DNA of 23,500 nucleotides from Mesostigma viride (lineage: Eukaryota > Streptophyta > Mesostigmatophyceae > Mesostigmatales > Mesostigmataceae), in contig RPFO01000114.1 in the NCBI GenBank assembly GCA_009746045.1, positions 1,199,676 to 1,223,175 on the forward strand, written 5' to 3'. How positions within the stretch are numbered: position 1 is the stretch's first letter; every line of letters starts with the position of its first letter. This document shows, one piece after another, positions 15,904-23,500 of the stretch. The translations under genes and the position numbers were made by a program. Below the pieces are notes generated by a model. That model was not told the DNA's origin and made no database searches. It saw only the letters and a program-made list of their open reading frames with translations.

Positions 15904-17640
15904 TCACTTCTTCTGGGAAGAGCCCGCCACTCCTCCCTCCGCCTTGTCCTCCTTTCCTCGCGCCGACGCCAACGCATCGCGCTCCTTCTTGTGTGCCCGC
16001 AGCGCTCGTCGAGCCGCCCGCGTGCGGACACCCCCTGCCGGCCGGTAGGGCAGCATGTACCCGGACGCGTTCCAAGACCCGCTGGTCTCCACCAGCAGGA
16101 GAGCCTCCACGCAGAGCGCCAGGTACTCCACGCCCGCCAGCTCGCTGCACACGTTGGGACTGAGCTCCTTGTTGAGCGTATCCCAGACGTGGCACAGGTT
16201 CTGGGCCAGCTCCATCCTCTCCTTGGATGCCCACCCAAGTCCCGTCCCCTCCTTCTGCTGGCGCAGCACGGGGGCCCTTTGCACGTTCAGCCAGGCCACC
16301 ATGTTGCCGTTGTGGCCCTGTATGGCGGTCTCCATGTGCTTGGGGGCCGTGCGCTGGTGGTACTTGTGGTCTTCCACGTCCCACACCACGCTGAGCGCCC
16401 GCCCCGCCGGCAGGTACTCGAGCAGGTTGACCCCGCGGGTAACTGGCAGGTCGGTCAACCTCCCACCTGTGCCCCGGCCACCCGCGCGCCCTCGCCCGCT
16501 CCCCTCCGAGTCGCTGCTCGTGCTGTCGCTGGACGTGCACCGGCAGTGCCGATGCCCGCACTCCGGCACTTGGACCGCTTGCTCTCCCGTTTCCTCTGCC
16601 CACCTTGGGCTGCTGCGAACGCCATGTGGTACGGGGTTCCAGCCGCTGGCACCCAGGTACCGTACGCGGTACCCGCTGGTGGGTAGGGCTGAGGCCAGGC
16701 TGCACCCATCTGCCCTGGGTAAGCGTACGCTGGGCCCTGCGTTCTTTCCACGCCTGTCGGTGTGCCCGGGTACCCATGGGGCCCGCTTGTCCACCCGGCA
16801 GGGCTGGGCCCTGCTGCCCCCGCCCCCCCCATGCGCCCCCTTCCTGCACGCTGGGTGCTGGCACCCGTACTGCGGCTCCCAACCCCTGGGCGCCGCCAAT
16901 CCCCAGCTGTTGGAAGCCCCCCATGAGGGCATTCATCTGCGCCATCATTTCGGGGCTCAGTCCCATTCCGGCCGCCCCGTCCCCCTTGGCACTGCGCGGG
17001 AGACCTGCTTTCTCCTCCTTGCCTCCCCCGCGCGCGCCCGCTTTTAAAGTGCCTGAGCGTGGCACTGCAGACACCCCCTCGCCTCCCCCAAAACTAGCGC
17101 CAGCCGCGTTTGCCAAGCTCCTCCCTGCATTTGCAAGCTGTTTCCTGCCATCCCCTCCGACGACAGGCGCCATATGACCAAAAACGGCGGGAAAAACGGC
17201 ACCTGGTGCGCCAGCAACTGTGCTAGCACCTGGGGGGCGAAATCCCTGCGCCTGCTCCTCTTTGGCCCCGCCAAAGCTTCCCCGACATCAGTGTCCTCCT
17301 CTGAGGAGTCCCCGTTCGGTTCCTCATCGTTTGTAATGCCTGTTGTACCTTGTGCTAACATTTTCGCCACCTTGGCTGAAATATTTTGCGCCAGCTCCTC
17401 ACGAGTGTCATACCCATTGATTTCAAACCCAAAGATCCGAAGCTTTTCTGCCAAACTTCGTAACTTGTTTTCCGAGCTACGCAACAATATTTTAGGGTAT
17501 TCAGAGCCGAGTTCTGCCGCTATAAAATAGGCGACAGCTGAGGCGTTCCTGCCATGGTTCACATAGATTTCCTCCACACGACTCGCAAATCCGCGCGGTA
17601 AATCCCCCGTCTCGCTAGCGTTTTCATCCCCGCTAGCCAT
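15904..17640 (-). pseudogene. YR-3 gag-like gene, broken by several frameshifts
   Basis: Starts MASGDENASETGD at 17640 (chosen over the Met one codon earlier because YR-1 starts MASDHED). The first segment runs in frame to about 17245. It then continues in a second frame (GDGRKQLANAGRSL, Gly/Ala-rich), a third frame after an eight-G run near 16827-16834 (PAYAYPGQMGAAWPQPYPP, a Tyr/Pro/Gly-rich stretch, then QRKRESKRSK), and a fourth near 16540 (SSDSTSSDSEGSGRGRAGG). The C-terminal domain (about 16460-15904; VWDTLNKELS, ELAGVEYLALCVEALLLVE, GSWNASGYMLPY) is clearly homologous to the YR-1 Gag C-terminus. No zinc knuckle. At least three frame changes, mostly at homopolymers, so decay or sequencing indels. 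Confidence 0.65.
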
Positions 17641-17733
17641 CATATTCGTAAAGAGGAAGTCGTTAGCTTTAAAACGGATCTATTCCGAGGTAAAACGGCC
17701 AAAAGATGGCTTAGAAAACCGAAAAACGAATTT
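17641..17733 (-). other. YR-3 leader between A1 and gag
   Basis: 93 bases between the A1 repeat and the gag start, A-rich on the plus strand with repeated AAAACCG/AAAACGG-like words. A candidate 5' untranslated region. Confidence 0.4.
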
Positions 17734-18209
17734 GAAAACTGATAAAGCATGCGCCGCCATGTCTTCCTCAATAAATTGGCTGCATTGCATGCGCACGGTG
17801 ACGAATGCAAGTCCGGTACAGTACTGGCGCGGCGCCCAGGTGCCACTGACCAGTTGTACTACAAAGAACCCACTTGTACTGATTCTTTCGACATTGTACT
17901 ACGTTTAGTCACTGTCTACTTCAACCCAGGTGGTCATACCACCTCCTAGGCAGGTTGTGCTACACCTGAACGAATCTTTACTAGCCTGAGCTAGTTTGAA
18001 CTAGTTTGAAGTAGATTGTACTACCCTGTAGTACCAATGAAGTACTTTGAACTCCATCCAAGTACTTGGAAACAGTCCAGAGGTCATTTTCAGGGACTTT
18101 CACCCTTTCCAGGAGCATTTCTCGCAGATCAGCCATGAGGCAGCGGCACCGACTCGCACTCCTCTCCCCTTAGTCGCAAATCAGGGAATCCAGATCGTAA
18201 GATCAACCA
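17734..18209 (-). repeat. YR-3 A1 repeat (element 5' terminus)
   Basis: 476 bp matching 11795-12270. The terminus at 18209 is sharp: element strand TGGTTGATCTTACGATCT, after which YR-2 sequence (GGACTGTGG on the plus strand) resumes. No C-rich linker is present on its inner side. Confidence 0.92.
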
Positions 18210-18793
18210 GGACTGTGGTGTTTTGGAACTGGGGGGAGGCAAAATGAGCGGCCTACGTAAAAAGACTTTTGGGCGCTGCCAGGCTAGTACCCTGAGAGCT
18301 TTGGGATGACATCTGTAATGGCATCCAAGAGGTGGGCAGGCAATGGGGGGAGCCTGGTGAGACCGGCTGGTTTTGACGGTTGTGAGGGCTAAGAGCAGGG
18401 GCGCTTGCTCAAGATAGCCTAAGTGACCGGCTAGCTGTCCTGAGAATGGAATGGAGATTACACCTTGCTATGTATGCCGCCGGCAGCCCTCTAGGGCGAG
18501 TACCTGGGGATGCTTGCACCCCGGGTTACGCCCTGCAAACAGAGGGTTGTGACCGTAGCGGCAGCTTGTGGCATGTGACTTTTGGCGAGTCGCTGGGCCA
18601 TAGCACTGGATCGTGACAGTTATGGCATGAGGAGCGCGAGGAGGATGGTGTAGGGTGGAAGTTGGCAGACGTGCCAGCTATTTTCGCTGGACGAGGAGGG
18701 GGGAAAGGTGTGGGGGATTGATTGACCGTACCTTTGGTTGGACGCTGATCTCTCCTATCCACGGGGGATCAAGGCATTGTTTGAGACTTCGCT
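18210..18793 (+). other. YR-2 right interior, no gene
   Basis: G-rich plus strand with no domain-bearing frame; the minus-strand frame 18526-18762 looks compositional. Nothing recognised. Confidence 0.4.
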
Positions 18794-18831
18794 AGTGGGG
18801 CGCACTCCAGCAGACAAGCTGGGGCCCCACT
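18794..18831 (+). ncRNA. Conserved 3' hairpin 1 of YR-2
   Basis: AGTGGGGC pairs perfectly with GCCCCACT, and CCAGC with GCTGG around AGACAA. The conserved GCACTCCAGC core is on the plus strand, the element's sense strand. Confidence 0.65.
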
Positions 18832-18860
18832 GTTGGTGACAGGCTTCCCCGCGACCAGTA

Positions 18861-18898
18861 AGTGAGGGGCACTCTAGCAGGCATGCTAGGCCTTCACT
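18861..18898 (+). ncRNA. Conserved 3' hairpin 2 of YR-2
   Basis: Outer stem AGTGA/TCACT, inner stem CTAGC/GCTAG around AGGCAT, core GCACTCTAGC. It lies 67 bases from hairpin 1; the following TGGTGAC-type spacer is also repeated, so the pair forms a short tandem repeat. Confidence 0.65.
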
Positions 18899-18927
18899 AG
18901 TGGTGACGGGTCCTCCACGGCCAGAAT

Positions 18928-18945
18928 GGCCAGGCTGGGGGAAGC
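18928..18945 (+). promoter_or_regulatory. Conserved GGCCAGG box at the YR-2 B1 edge
   Basis: GGCCAGGCTGGGGGAAGC, directly followed by GGGAAGTG of B1. Related to CGGCCAGGTTGGAGATGC of YR-1 and YR-3 at the same boundary. Confidence 0.5.
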
Positions 18946-19109
18946 GGGAAGTGAGATGGCAGCATCAGCTGGCTGGGGGGCCTGCAGATGCTTTATTCAC
19001 CAATTATGCGACTTTGGTCCAAGAGTCTCTTGTGCGTAAACGTATTTTGTAAAAAATAATGTCTGGAGCCCTCAGTGATGGAGTGAACGAGTTGAGACAT
19101 GCATAGGGA
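18946..19109 (+). repeat. YR-2 B1 repeat
   Basis: About 164 bp, matching 19841-20005 with one G-run length difference. Begins GGGAAGTGAG, ends GACATGCATAGGGA directly against A2 (TGGTTGATC). It contains TTTTGTAAAAAATAATG with a TGTAA signal. Confidence 0.9.
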
Positions 19110-19821
19110 TGGTTGATCTCCCTCGATCTGGATTCCCTGATTTGTCGGGGCGGAGGGAGCGAAGGAGGCGAGGGACGCCGCTGGGTGACAGCACACATAT
19201 AAAAAATAAATAGAGCATTTAATATTTTATAATAGGCCCTGGTCTTTTATAAGGGGCAGTAGTCACAATGTATAAGGGCCCTGGAATTTAATAAGGGGCG
19301 CCAGTGTGGTGGTACGAGATCTGCCCTCTAATAGGGTGTAAGTCCGTACAAGTAACTTGTAAACTAGTTCTAAGTACTTGGATGTTGTTCCAAGTACTTC
19401 ACTTGGCCTACAGGGTAGTACAGTCTACTTCAATCTACTTCAAACTAGTTCATTCTAGTTCAAACCAGTGCTGACGTGCTTCGGCGTAGCACTGGACGCT
19501 CAGGAGGTGAACGGACCTACTGGGGTGTAGTAGACCAAGACTAAACGTAGTACAAAGTCAAAAGAATTAGTAGGGATGGGTTCCTTGTAGTACAACTGGC
19601 CAAGGGTGCTTTTGGCGCCAAAACCAGGTGTACCGGACTTGCATCCGCCACAGTGGGCAAGTACGCTGCCACTTCGCATGGTGTACGAATATTGTATGGG
19701 TCACGGAATTGTGTTTCGACCCGAATTAGAAGGACCTGGGCCGCCGCCGGCCCAAGTCTGAGAAAAAGTGCTGGCATATAACCAGCCGAGGTGTGCCTGT
19801 GCTGGTATTCGTTTTTATTAG
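19110..19821 (+). repeat. YR-2 A2 repeat
   Basis: Second copy of 10261-10972, with one substitution seen. Followed by the C-rich linker, unlike A1. Confidence 0.92.
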
Positions 19822-19838
19822 CCCACCCAACCCACCCC
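19822..19838 (-). other. G-quadruplex motif (C-rich on the sense strand) at the YR-2 A2-B2 junction
   Basis: CCCACCCAACCCACCCC on the plus strand, four tracts of at least three C, so the minus strand has four G tracts. The position matches the linkers of YR-1 and YR-3 and the polarity relative to the element is the same. Confidence 0.85.
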
Positions 19839-19840
19839 GA

Positions 19841-20005
19841 GGGAAGTGAGATGGCAGCATCAGCTGGCTGGGGGGGCCTGCAGATGCTTTATTCACCAAT
19901 TATGCGACTTTGGTCCAAGAGTCTCTTGTGCGTAAACGTATTTTGTAAAAAATAATGTCTGGAGCCCTCAGTGATGGAGTGAACGAGTTGAGACATGCAT
20001 AGGGA
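19841..20005 (+). repeat. YR-2 B2 repeat (element 3' terminus)
   Basis: Second copy of B1. It ends ATAGGGA at 20005, after which the YR-1 RT resumes (TCCCCGCGCACTG). Confidence 0.9.
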
Positions 20006-21082
20006 TCCCCGCGCACTGTGCGCACCCCCATCAAGTGCATGGGATATGACAGCCCTCTCTTGGCATCGAGCACCCCCGCCCCGTAGAGACAGTGCAGGTG
20101 GGCAACCTGTGCAAGGACCACCGAGTGGCTCCAGCCCATGACAAGGACCCGGAACCTGGGGTAGAACTTTCGCCGTCGTCCCAGCTGGCCGACCTCATCG
20201 GACCACACGGGGGGCAGCGAGAAATAGGGGCGCCAGCTCTCAGGTACCTCGAACCGGTAATAGTAGGTGTCAAGGTCTGTCTTGCCCGAATAGCATGGCG
20301 CCCCCACACTCAGCTCAGCGACCTCGCCCAAGTTAGGCAGGTAACAGGTAGGCGGCTTGAGGAAGCGCCGGTTGCACGGCACCATATTCCCTATAAACCG
20401 CTGCCGTCGTTCGCTGGGCTCCACAACCCCGGGGTCTTTCTTGGGGACGGCAAAACAGCCGTTCACCACAGGGGGCGCCTCCTCACTGTACTCGATCATC
20501 CGCGTCTCCGCCAGCCTGATGCTCAGTCGTGCGTACGCCGCATCGCTTGCACAACCATGAGACACCCGGCCCCGCCGCATCCACGCCCCCGCCTCCGCGT
20601 CGCATCTTTGTAGAATGTTGTTTATGTCCTCATACGTCCTCTGCCATGCCTCCGGCAGGCAGTCCAGCAGCTTGACACTACCTGCAGCTCCTCCTTTTGG
20701 CAGTGCCAGCCTCTCCGGGTCAATAATTTCGTATTGACCGCCCGGCCCGTATGGCGCGGGCTCTGCGTCCCCCGTGTCTGTCGCCTCCGCTACGGCGGTA
20801 AGCCGGCGGTTGTAGACGCGGGCAGCATCCTCCATCCCTTGTAGGGCGGCCCTTTGGGCGACGGTGCAGGGGCTCGCAGTAATAGCCTGCTGCTGCACCG
20901 CCGGTCCACCGGACCGTTCCCGGGTCCTGCCCCACAGCCAGTTCAGGCCCCTTGTGGCCCGCTCTTGACACCGCAGCCTTGCTCTGGCACGCAGAGCGCG
21001 CTGCAGCCTGCGGTTGGATCGCAGGCGGCTGCGGTCGAGCGGGGGACCATCTTCACTGGCAGCGGGAGCACACCCCTGCCCC
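20006..21082 (-). pseudogene. YR-1 pol, 5' part: conserved N-terminal domain and RT up to the YR-2 insertion
   Basis: Immediately after the gag stop the sequence reads VRGRGVLPLPVKMV in one frame, then PLDRSRLRSNRRLQRAL in the next. Comparison with YR-3, where both are continuous, places an indel near 21041-21060, beside a run of five G. The frame then stays open through GLNWLWGRT, PYGPGGQYEII, LLDCLPEAWQRTYEDI, RT motifs VPKKDPGVVEP, GKTDLDTYYYRF (motif A Asp) and MGWSHSVVLAQ, to GVRTVRGD at the YR-2 boundary. The open frame's remaining residues to 19900 are translated YR-2 B2 and are not part of the protein. Rejoined with 10260-8245 it would be a full RT-RNase H-YR polyprotein. Confidence 0.8.
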
Positions 21083-21823
21083 TCACTTGTCCTTTTTGGC
21101 CGCCGCCGCCGCCGCCGATGCCAGCTCCGCCTCCTGGCGAGCCGCCTTCCGCGCTGCCCGGGCTGCTGCGCTTCCAATAGTACTGCCCTCCACCAGTGGC
21201 AGCAGGTGCATCGCCCCGTTGTTCCAGCCGCTGGTCTTCTCCACCATGAGGAACGCCTCGACCACACGCGCCAGGTACTCGAAGCAGGCCAGCTCCGTCA
21301 CCACATCCTCCCCCAGCTCTTGGATGGCCACATCCAGAATGTAGGTCAGGTTGTTGCACACCAGATGGTGCGTGCTGTTCTTCCACCCGCGGGGGGCTCC
21401 CGGTGCAGCCCCAACGCCCTCCTGCTCCTTGCGAAGGGCCAAGCGGGCCTGCAGGCTCCCGTGCGCGACCTGGCGCGCATCCAGCACCTGCAGCGGCAGC
21501 ACCCTGTCGTCGCGGTCCTTGACCAACAGGCGCCAGGCCACTTTGAAAGCTCGCCGGGGGAGACGCACCCCCTTGGTGGTTCGGCGCAGGTCTCTCTCCC
21601 TCACACGCTCCCGCGATCGACGCGAGCTCCGCTGGGAGGAGTCCCGACTCGTGCTCCGGCTGCTGGACCGCTGCCGCTCCTTGCGACGCTCGCGGGAGCG
21701 ATCCCGACGCCCCTTGGGCTCCGCAGAACGGCCCCTGCCATGCCCACGTCGCTCCCGGGACTTGTCGCGGCGCGACCGAGCGCCACCCCTGCCCCTGCCA
21801 CGGCCTCTGCTCTCGCTGTCGGA

Positions 21824-21877
<54 letters not shown>

Positions 21878-22588
21878 GCGACTCTCGTCGCTCCCACTGC
21901 TGGTGTCTGTCGAGCCTGGGCTGCTCCCGCGCCGCGCGCGTCTCTTCTCCTGGCGCTTGCTCTTCGGATGGCCCTTGCCCCCCTTGTCCTCGCGCTGGCT
22001 CTTCCCTTTCCTCGCGTCCCTCCTCTTCCCCCGCGCCAGGGCTTGCAACTCCGCTCCGATGAGCTCGCGGACGCCCGCCAGAAGGGCAGCATTCTCTGCC
22101 AGCTTTCGGTTCCTGCCCTGAGACTTCTTTCCCTTGGCGCGAGCAGCAGCAGGGGCCAGCTGCTCGCGCGCGTCCAAAAAATCCTCAGAGCTCGTCGCGT
22201 CCTCCTCTTCCTCGTCGGTGCCGTTGCTGGGAGGATCCTTTCGGGTCCTTTCGCCCCTGGCTGGACCAGTCTTCCCCTTGCCCCCAGTGGCCACTGGGGG
22301 CTTCTTCATCTCTAGAGTAATGGCCTTGCACAACATGGAACCCATGTCGGAATCACTTGACCCCTCACTAATCTGGAGCCCTGCAGTCTTGAGAAACTGT
22401 CCCAAGGATGTCAAACGACCCTCAGACATAGTAGTAAGCCTTTGGGCCCAGTTTGGACCGAGATACTCAGTCAAGAACTTCAAAGTCGTTAACAACTCCT
22501 TGCCCCCCTGAAAATACGATTTTTTCACATTTAATAAGAAATCTCGGTCTACTGCCTCAAGGGTGGTGTCTTCGTGATCACTAGCCAT
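21083..22588 (-). CDS. YR-1 gag-like protein with an SR-rich region (about 501 aa)
   Basis: The ATG at 22588 (MASDHEDTTLEA) is preferred over the in-frame one at 22600 because YR-3 gag starts MASGDEN. Order (numbered from 22600): an N-terminal region (20-95) with FLTEYLGPNWAQRL; an acidic stretch (128-140); Lys/Arg-rich basic segments (155-226); 16 consecutive Ser (243-258) encoded by an AGC/CTG microsatellite; a long Arg-Ser/Arg-Glu region (260-345) like SR splicing proteins; a conserved C-terminal domain (LTYILDVAIQELGEDV, LACFEYLARVVEAFLMVE, GWNNGAMHLLPL) shared with YR-3; and an Ala/Lys tail. No CCHC knuckle, so the basic/RS region is the likely nucleic-acid-binding part. The ORF is intact. 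Pol follows at once in another frame, overlapping the stop. Confidence 0.8.
21831..21876. repeat. (CTG)15 microsatellite encoding poly-Ser in YR-1 gag
   Basis: Fifteen CTG units on the plus strand (AGC codons on the coding strand). It lies in frame in gag, so length changes by whole units would be tolerated. Confidence 0.9.
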
Positions 22589-22830
22589 TATAGAATTCAA
22601 AGATGAAGAAATTTCTCACAACTAGGCTCAATATTCCGCAATCTTGGAGACTGAGAAAAATTTCGGACTGAAAATTTGTCACTCAGTTCTACCTTGCGGA
22701 CTTTTACTCCCGTTGCGCAAACCCGTCAAAACTTGGTGCGAAAACCGTCAAAATGATGTCGGCTATTGTCTCACGATTAGTTTGACACCAACTTTGTCAA
22801 AAACGGTGAAGTATTGCTCTAGTTGTGTTG
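22589..22830 (-). other. YR-1 leader between A1 and gag
   Basis: About 240 bases between A1 and the gag start. On the element strand TTTTGACGG occurs twice about 24 bases apart and GACAAAG/GTCAAAC words recur. Presumably the 5' untranslated region. The plus-strand 64-codon frame here is not supported. Confidence 0.45.
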
Positions 22831-23338
22831 AAAACTGATAAGCTGGCTTGGCAGCCATCACCACCTTGAAATACATCGCATCAACGTTGCATCCGTGACA
22901 CACGCAAGTGCGGCGCCCCGCTGGCGCGGCGCTCCATGTAAGAATGACCTCAGAATACTACTGTACTAGATCTAGGACCCTGATACTACTTTTTTCAACA
23001 TTGTACTACATTTTTATGATGTCACACATGTTCTGTCATGCCAGAACCGTTCAGCAACCACCTGGCATATCTTGAGGGTCCCTGGATACTAGTTGAAGTA
23101 GATTGAACTAGTTTGAACTAGTTGGTACTACCTGTACTAACTTTGAACTAGTTCGAACTACATCTGAGGCCCATCCAAGGCTGTCAGACCCTCCAGAGAG
23201 GGCGTGGCCACCCCGTTTGGCTCCCGCATGTCGACTTGCACCACTGGGCAACGGTGTAGCGCCTCCAAGGTAGCGGCGCACCTCCATCCCTCCGCTCCCC
23301 CAGGCAAAATCAGGGAATCCCGATCGTAAGATCAATCA
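22831..23338 (-). repeat. YR-1 A1 repeat (element 5' terminus)
   Basis: Pairs with 7457-7964. The terminus at 23338 is sharp (TGATTGATCTTACGATC on the element strand), followed by the zinc-knuckle ORF. Contains the phased array at 23088-23162 and a hairpin at 23038-23068. Being upstream of gag, it should hold the promoter. Confidence 0.92.
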
Positions 23339-23500
23339 CGCTGGGCACTGCCCCGCCAGATGGGTTCGGACCGTTGCTGGGTGTGATTTCTTACACGCCT
23401 TGGGACAATCACGTTTGATGTGCCCATCCTGACCGCACAGGAAGCAGCCCGATTTTGCATCCGTCCTACCCGTCTGTGAGGACGTGCCCCCCCCAGCTCG
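23339..23500 (-). pseudogene. Upstream half of the disrupted ORF, with a CCHC zinc knuckle; runs off the right edge
   Basis: The minus strand is open across all 54 codons. It contains CFLCGQDGHIKRDC, a textbook C-x2-C-x4-H-x4-C zinc knuckle of the kind found in retroviral and retrotransposon Gag nucleocapsid regions and in some cellular RNA-binding proteins. The knuckle is preceded by a Gly/Ser/Thr-rich linker. The frame continues without a stop into the segment at 7275-6997 once YR-1 is removed. No protease or RT motif is visible in either half, so I cannot say whether this is a retroelement Gag or a cellular gene. Confidence 0.65.

Larger units (their letters stand above)
11765..18209 (-). 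mobile_element. YR-3: tyrosine-recombinase retrotransposon inside YR-2, distal B2 missing
   Basis: Minus-strand order: A1 (18209-17734), gag (frameshifted), pol, three hairpins, GGCCAGG box, B1 (12424-12271), A2 (12270-11796), G-quadruplex linker (11795-11780 and a T/C-rich tail). A second B copy should follow, but the sequence left of about 11765 does not resemble B1, so the element is truncated or rearranged there and its left edge is approximate. A1 and A2 differ at three positions in 476 by eye. Its pol is the most complete in the window. It is a relative of YR-1, clearly distinct in sequence but alike in domain order and signals. Confidence 0.85.
10261..20005 (+). mobile_element. YR-2: non-autonomous YR element with split direct repeats, interrupted by YR-3
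   Basis: Plus-strand order: A1 (10261-10972), non-coding interior, [YR-3, about 11765-18209], interior with two conserved hairpins, B1 (18946-19109), A2 (19110-19821), a C-rich linker, B2 (19841-20005). Without YR-3 it is about 3.3 kb and contains no RT, gag or recombinase. It sits in the YR-1 RT gene; deleting exactly 10261-20005 joins the reading frame as VRG-DG-MDR, matching VREGGREWMEL in YR-3, with no target duplication. It shares with the coding elements the terminal TGGTTGATC, the phased array, the hairpins, the GGCCAGG box and the C-rich linker. It is presumably moved by the enzymes of relatives such as YR-1 or YR-3, comparable to TOC1 of Chlamydomonas. Confidence 0.88.
7276..23338 (-). 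mobile_element. YR-1: tyrosine-recombinase retrotransposon with split direct repeats, interrupted by YR-2
   Basis: Read on the minus strand the order is A1 (23338-22831), gag, pol 5' part, [YR-2 insertion 20005-10261], pol 3' part, hairpin, B1 (8110-7965), A2 (7964-7457), a G-quadruplex linker, then B2 (7421-7276). A1/A2 are about 508 bp and nearly identical; B1/B2 are 146 bp and identical by eye. This A-ORFs-B-A-B arrangement defines PAT/TOC/Kangaroo/Ngaro-type YR retrotransposons rather than LTR elements or DIRS1 with inverted repeats. Its own length without YR-2 is about 6.3 kb. There is no target-site duplication, as expected for YR integration. Coding frames carry at least two single-base frameshifts besides the YR-2 insertion, so this copy is inactive. 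Confidence 0.9.

Overview
Eukaryotic, transposon-dominated DNA. The best-supported content is a stack of three tyrosine-recombinase (YR) retrotransposons nested inside one another. I name them YR-1, YR-2 and YR-3. They resemble the PAT/TOC/Kangaroo branch of DIRS-order elements: split direct repeats (A1 ... B1-A2-B2), a gag-like ORF, RT-RNase H and a YR, with no methyltransferase domain. Such elements are well known from Chlamydomonas and Volvox. The GC-rich coding parts and a TGTAA polyadenylation-type signal fit a volvocine-like green alga. That is inference; no host gene proves it.

Layout. Bases 1-7275 are flank: the 5' part of a retropepsin-like ORF (504 to 1, minus), mostly non-coding DNA with small palindromes, a 1.1-kb degenerate CCCACC repeat (about 4608-5740), and at 6997-7275 the downstream half of a minus-strand ORF. 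Its upstream half, with a CCHC zinc knuckle, is at 23339-23500. Between the two halves lies YR-1 (7276-23338, minus). YR-1 is itself cut inside its RT gene by YR-2 (10261-20005, plus, no coding capacity). YR-2 is cut by YR-3 (about 11765-18209, minus), which carries the most complete polymerase ORF (871 aa). Conceptual removal of YR-2 restores the YR-1 RT frame, and removal of YR-1 restores the zinc-knuckle ORF. Neither shows a target-site duplication.

How it works together. Gag (with an SR-rich region in YR-1) would package RNA. Pol carries an N-terminal conserved domain, RT, RNase H, a 2A-type motif (GDVESNPGP) and a YR. The 2A motif should release the recombinase as a separate protein during translation. 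The split repeats would allow a circular DNA intermediate to form, which the YR would integrate.

The least expected content is non-coding and shared by all three elements: (i) covarying hairpins just upstream of B1; (ii) a GGCCAGGYTGG box at the B1 edge; (iii) a G-quadruplex/i-motif sequence found only at the A2-B2 junction; (iv) a 10-bp-phased decamer array in every A repeat. YR-2 keeps all of these although it encodes nothing, which suggests they are the cis-signals needed for mobilisation.
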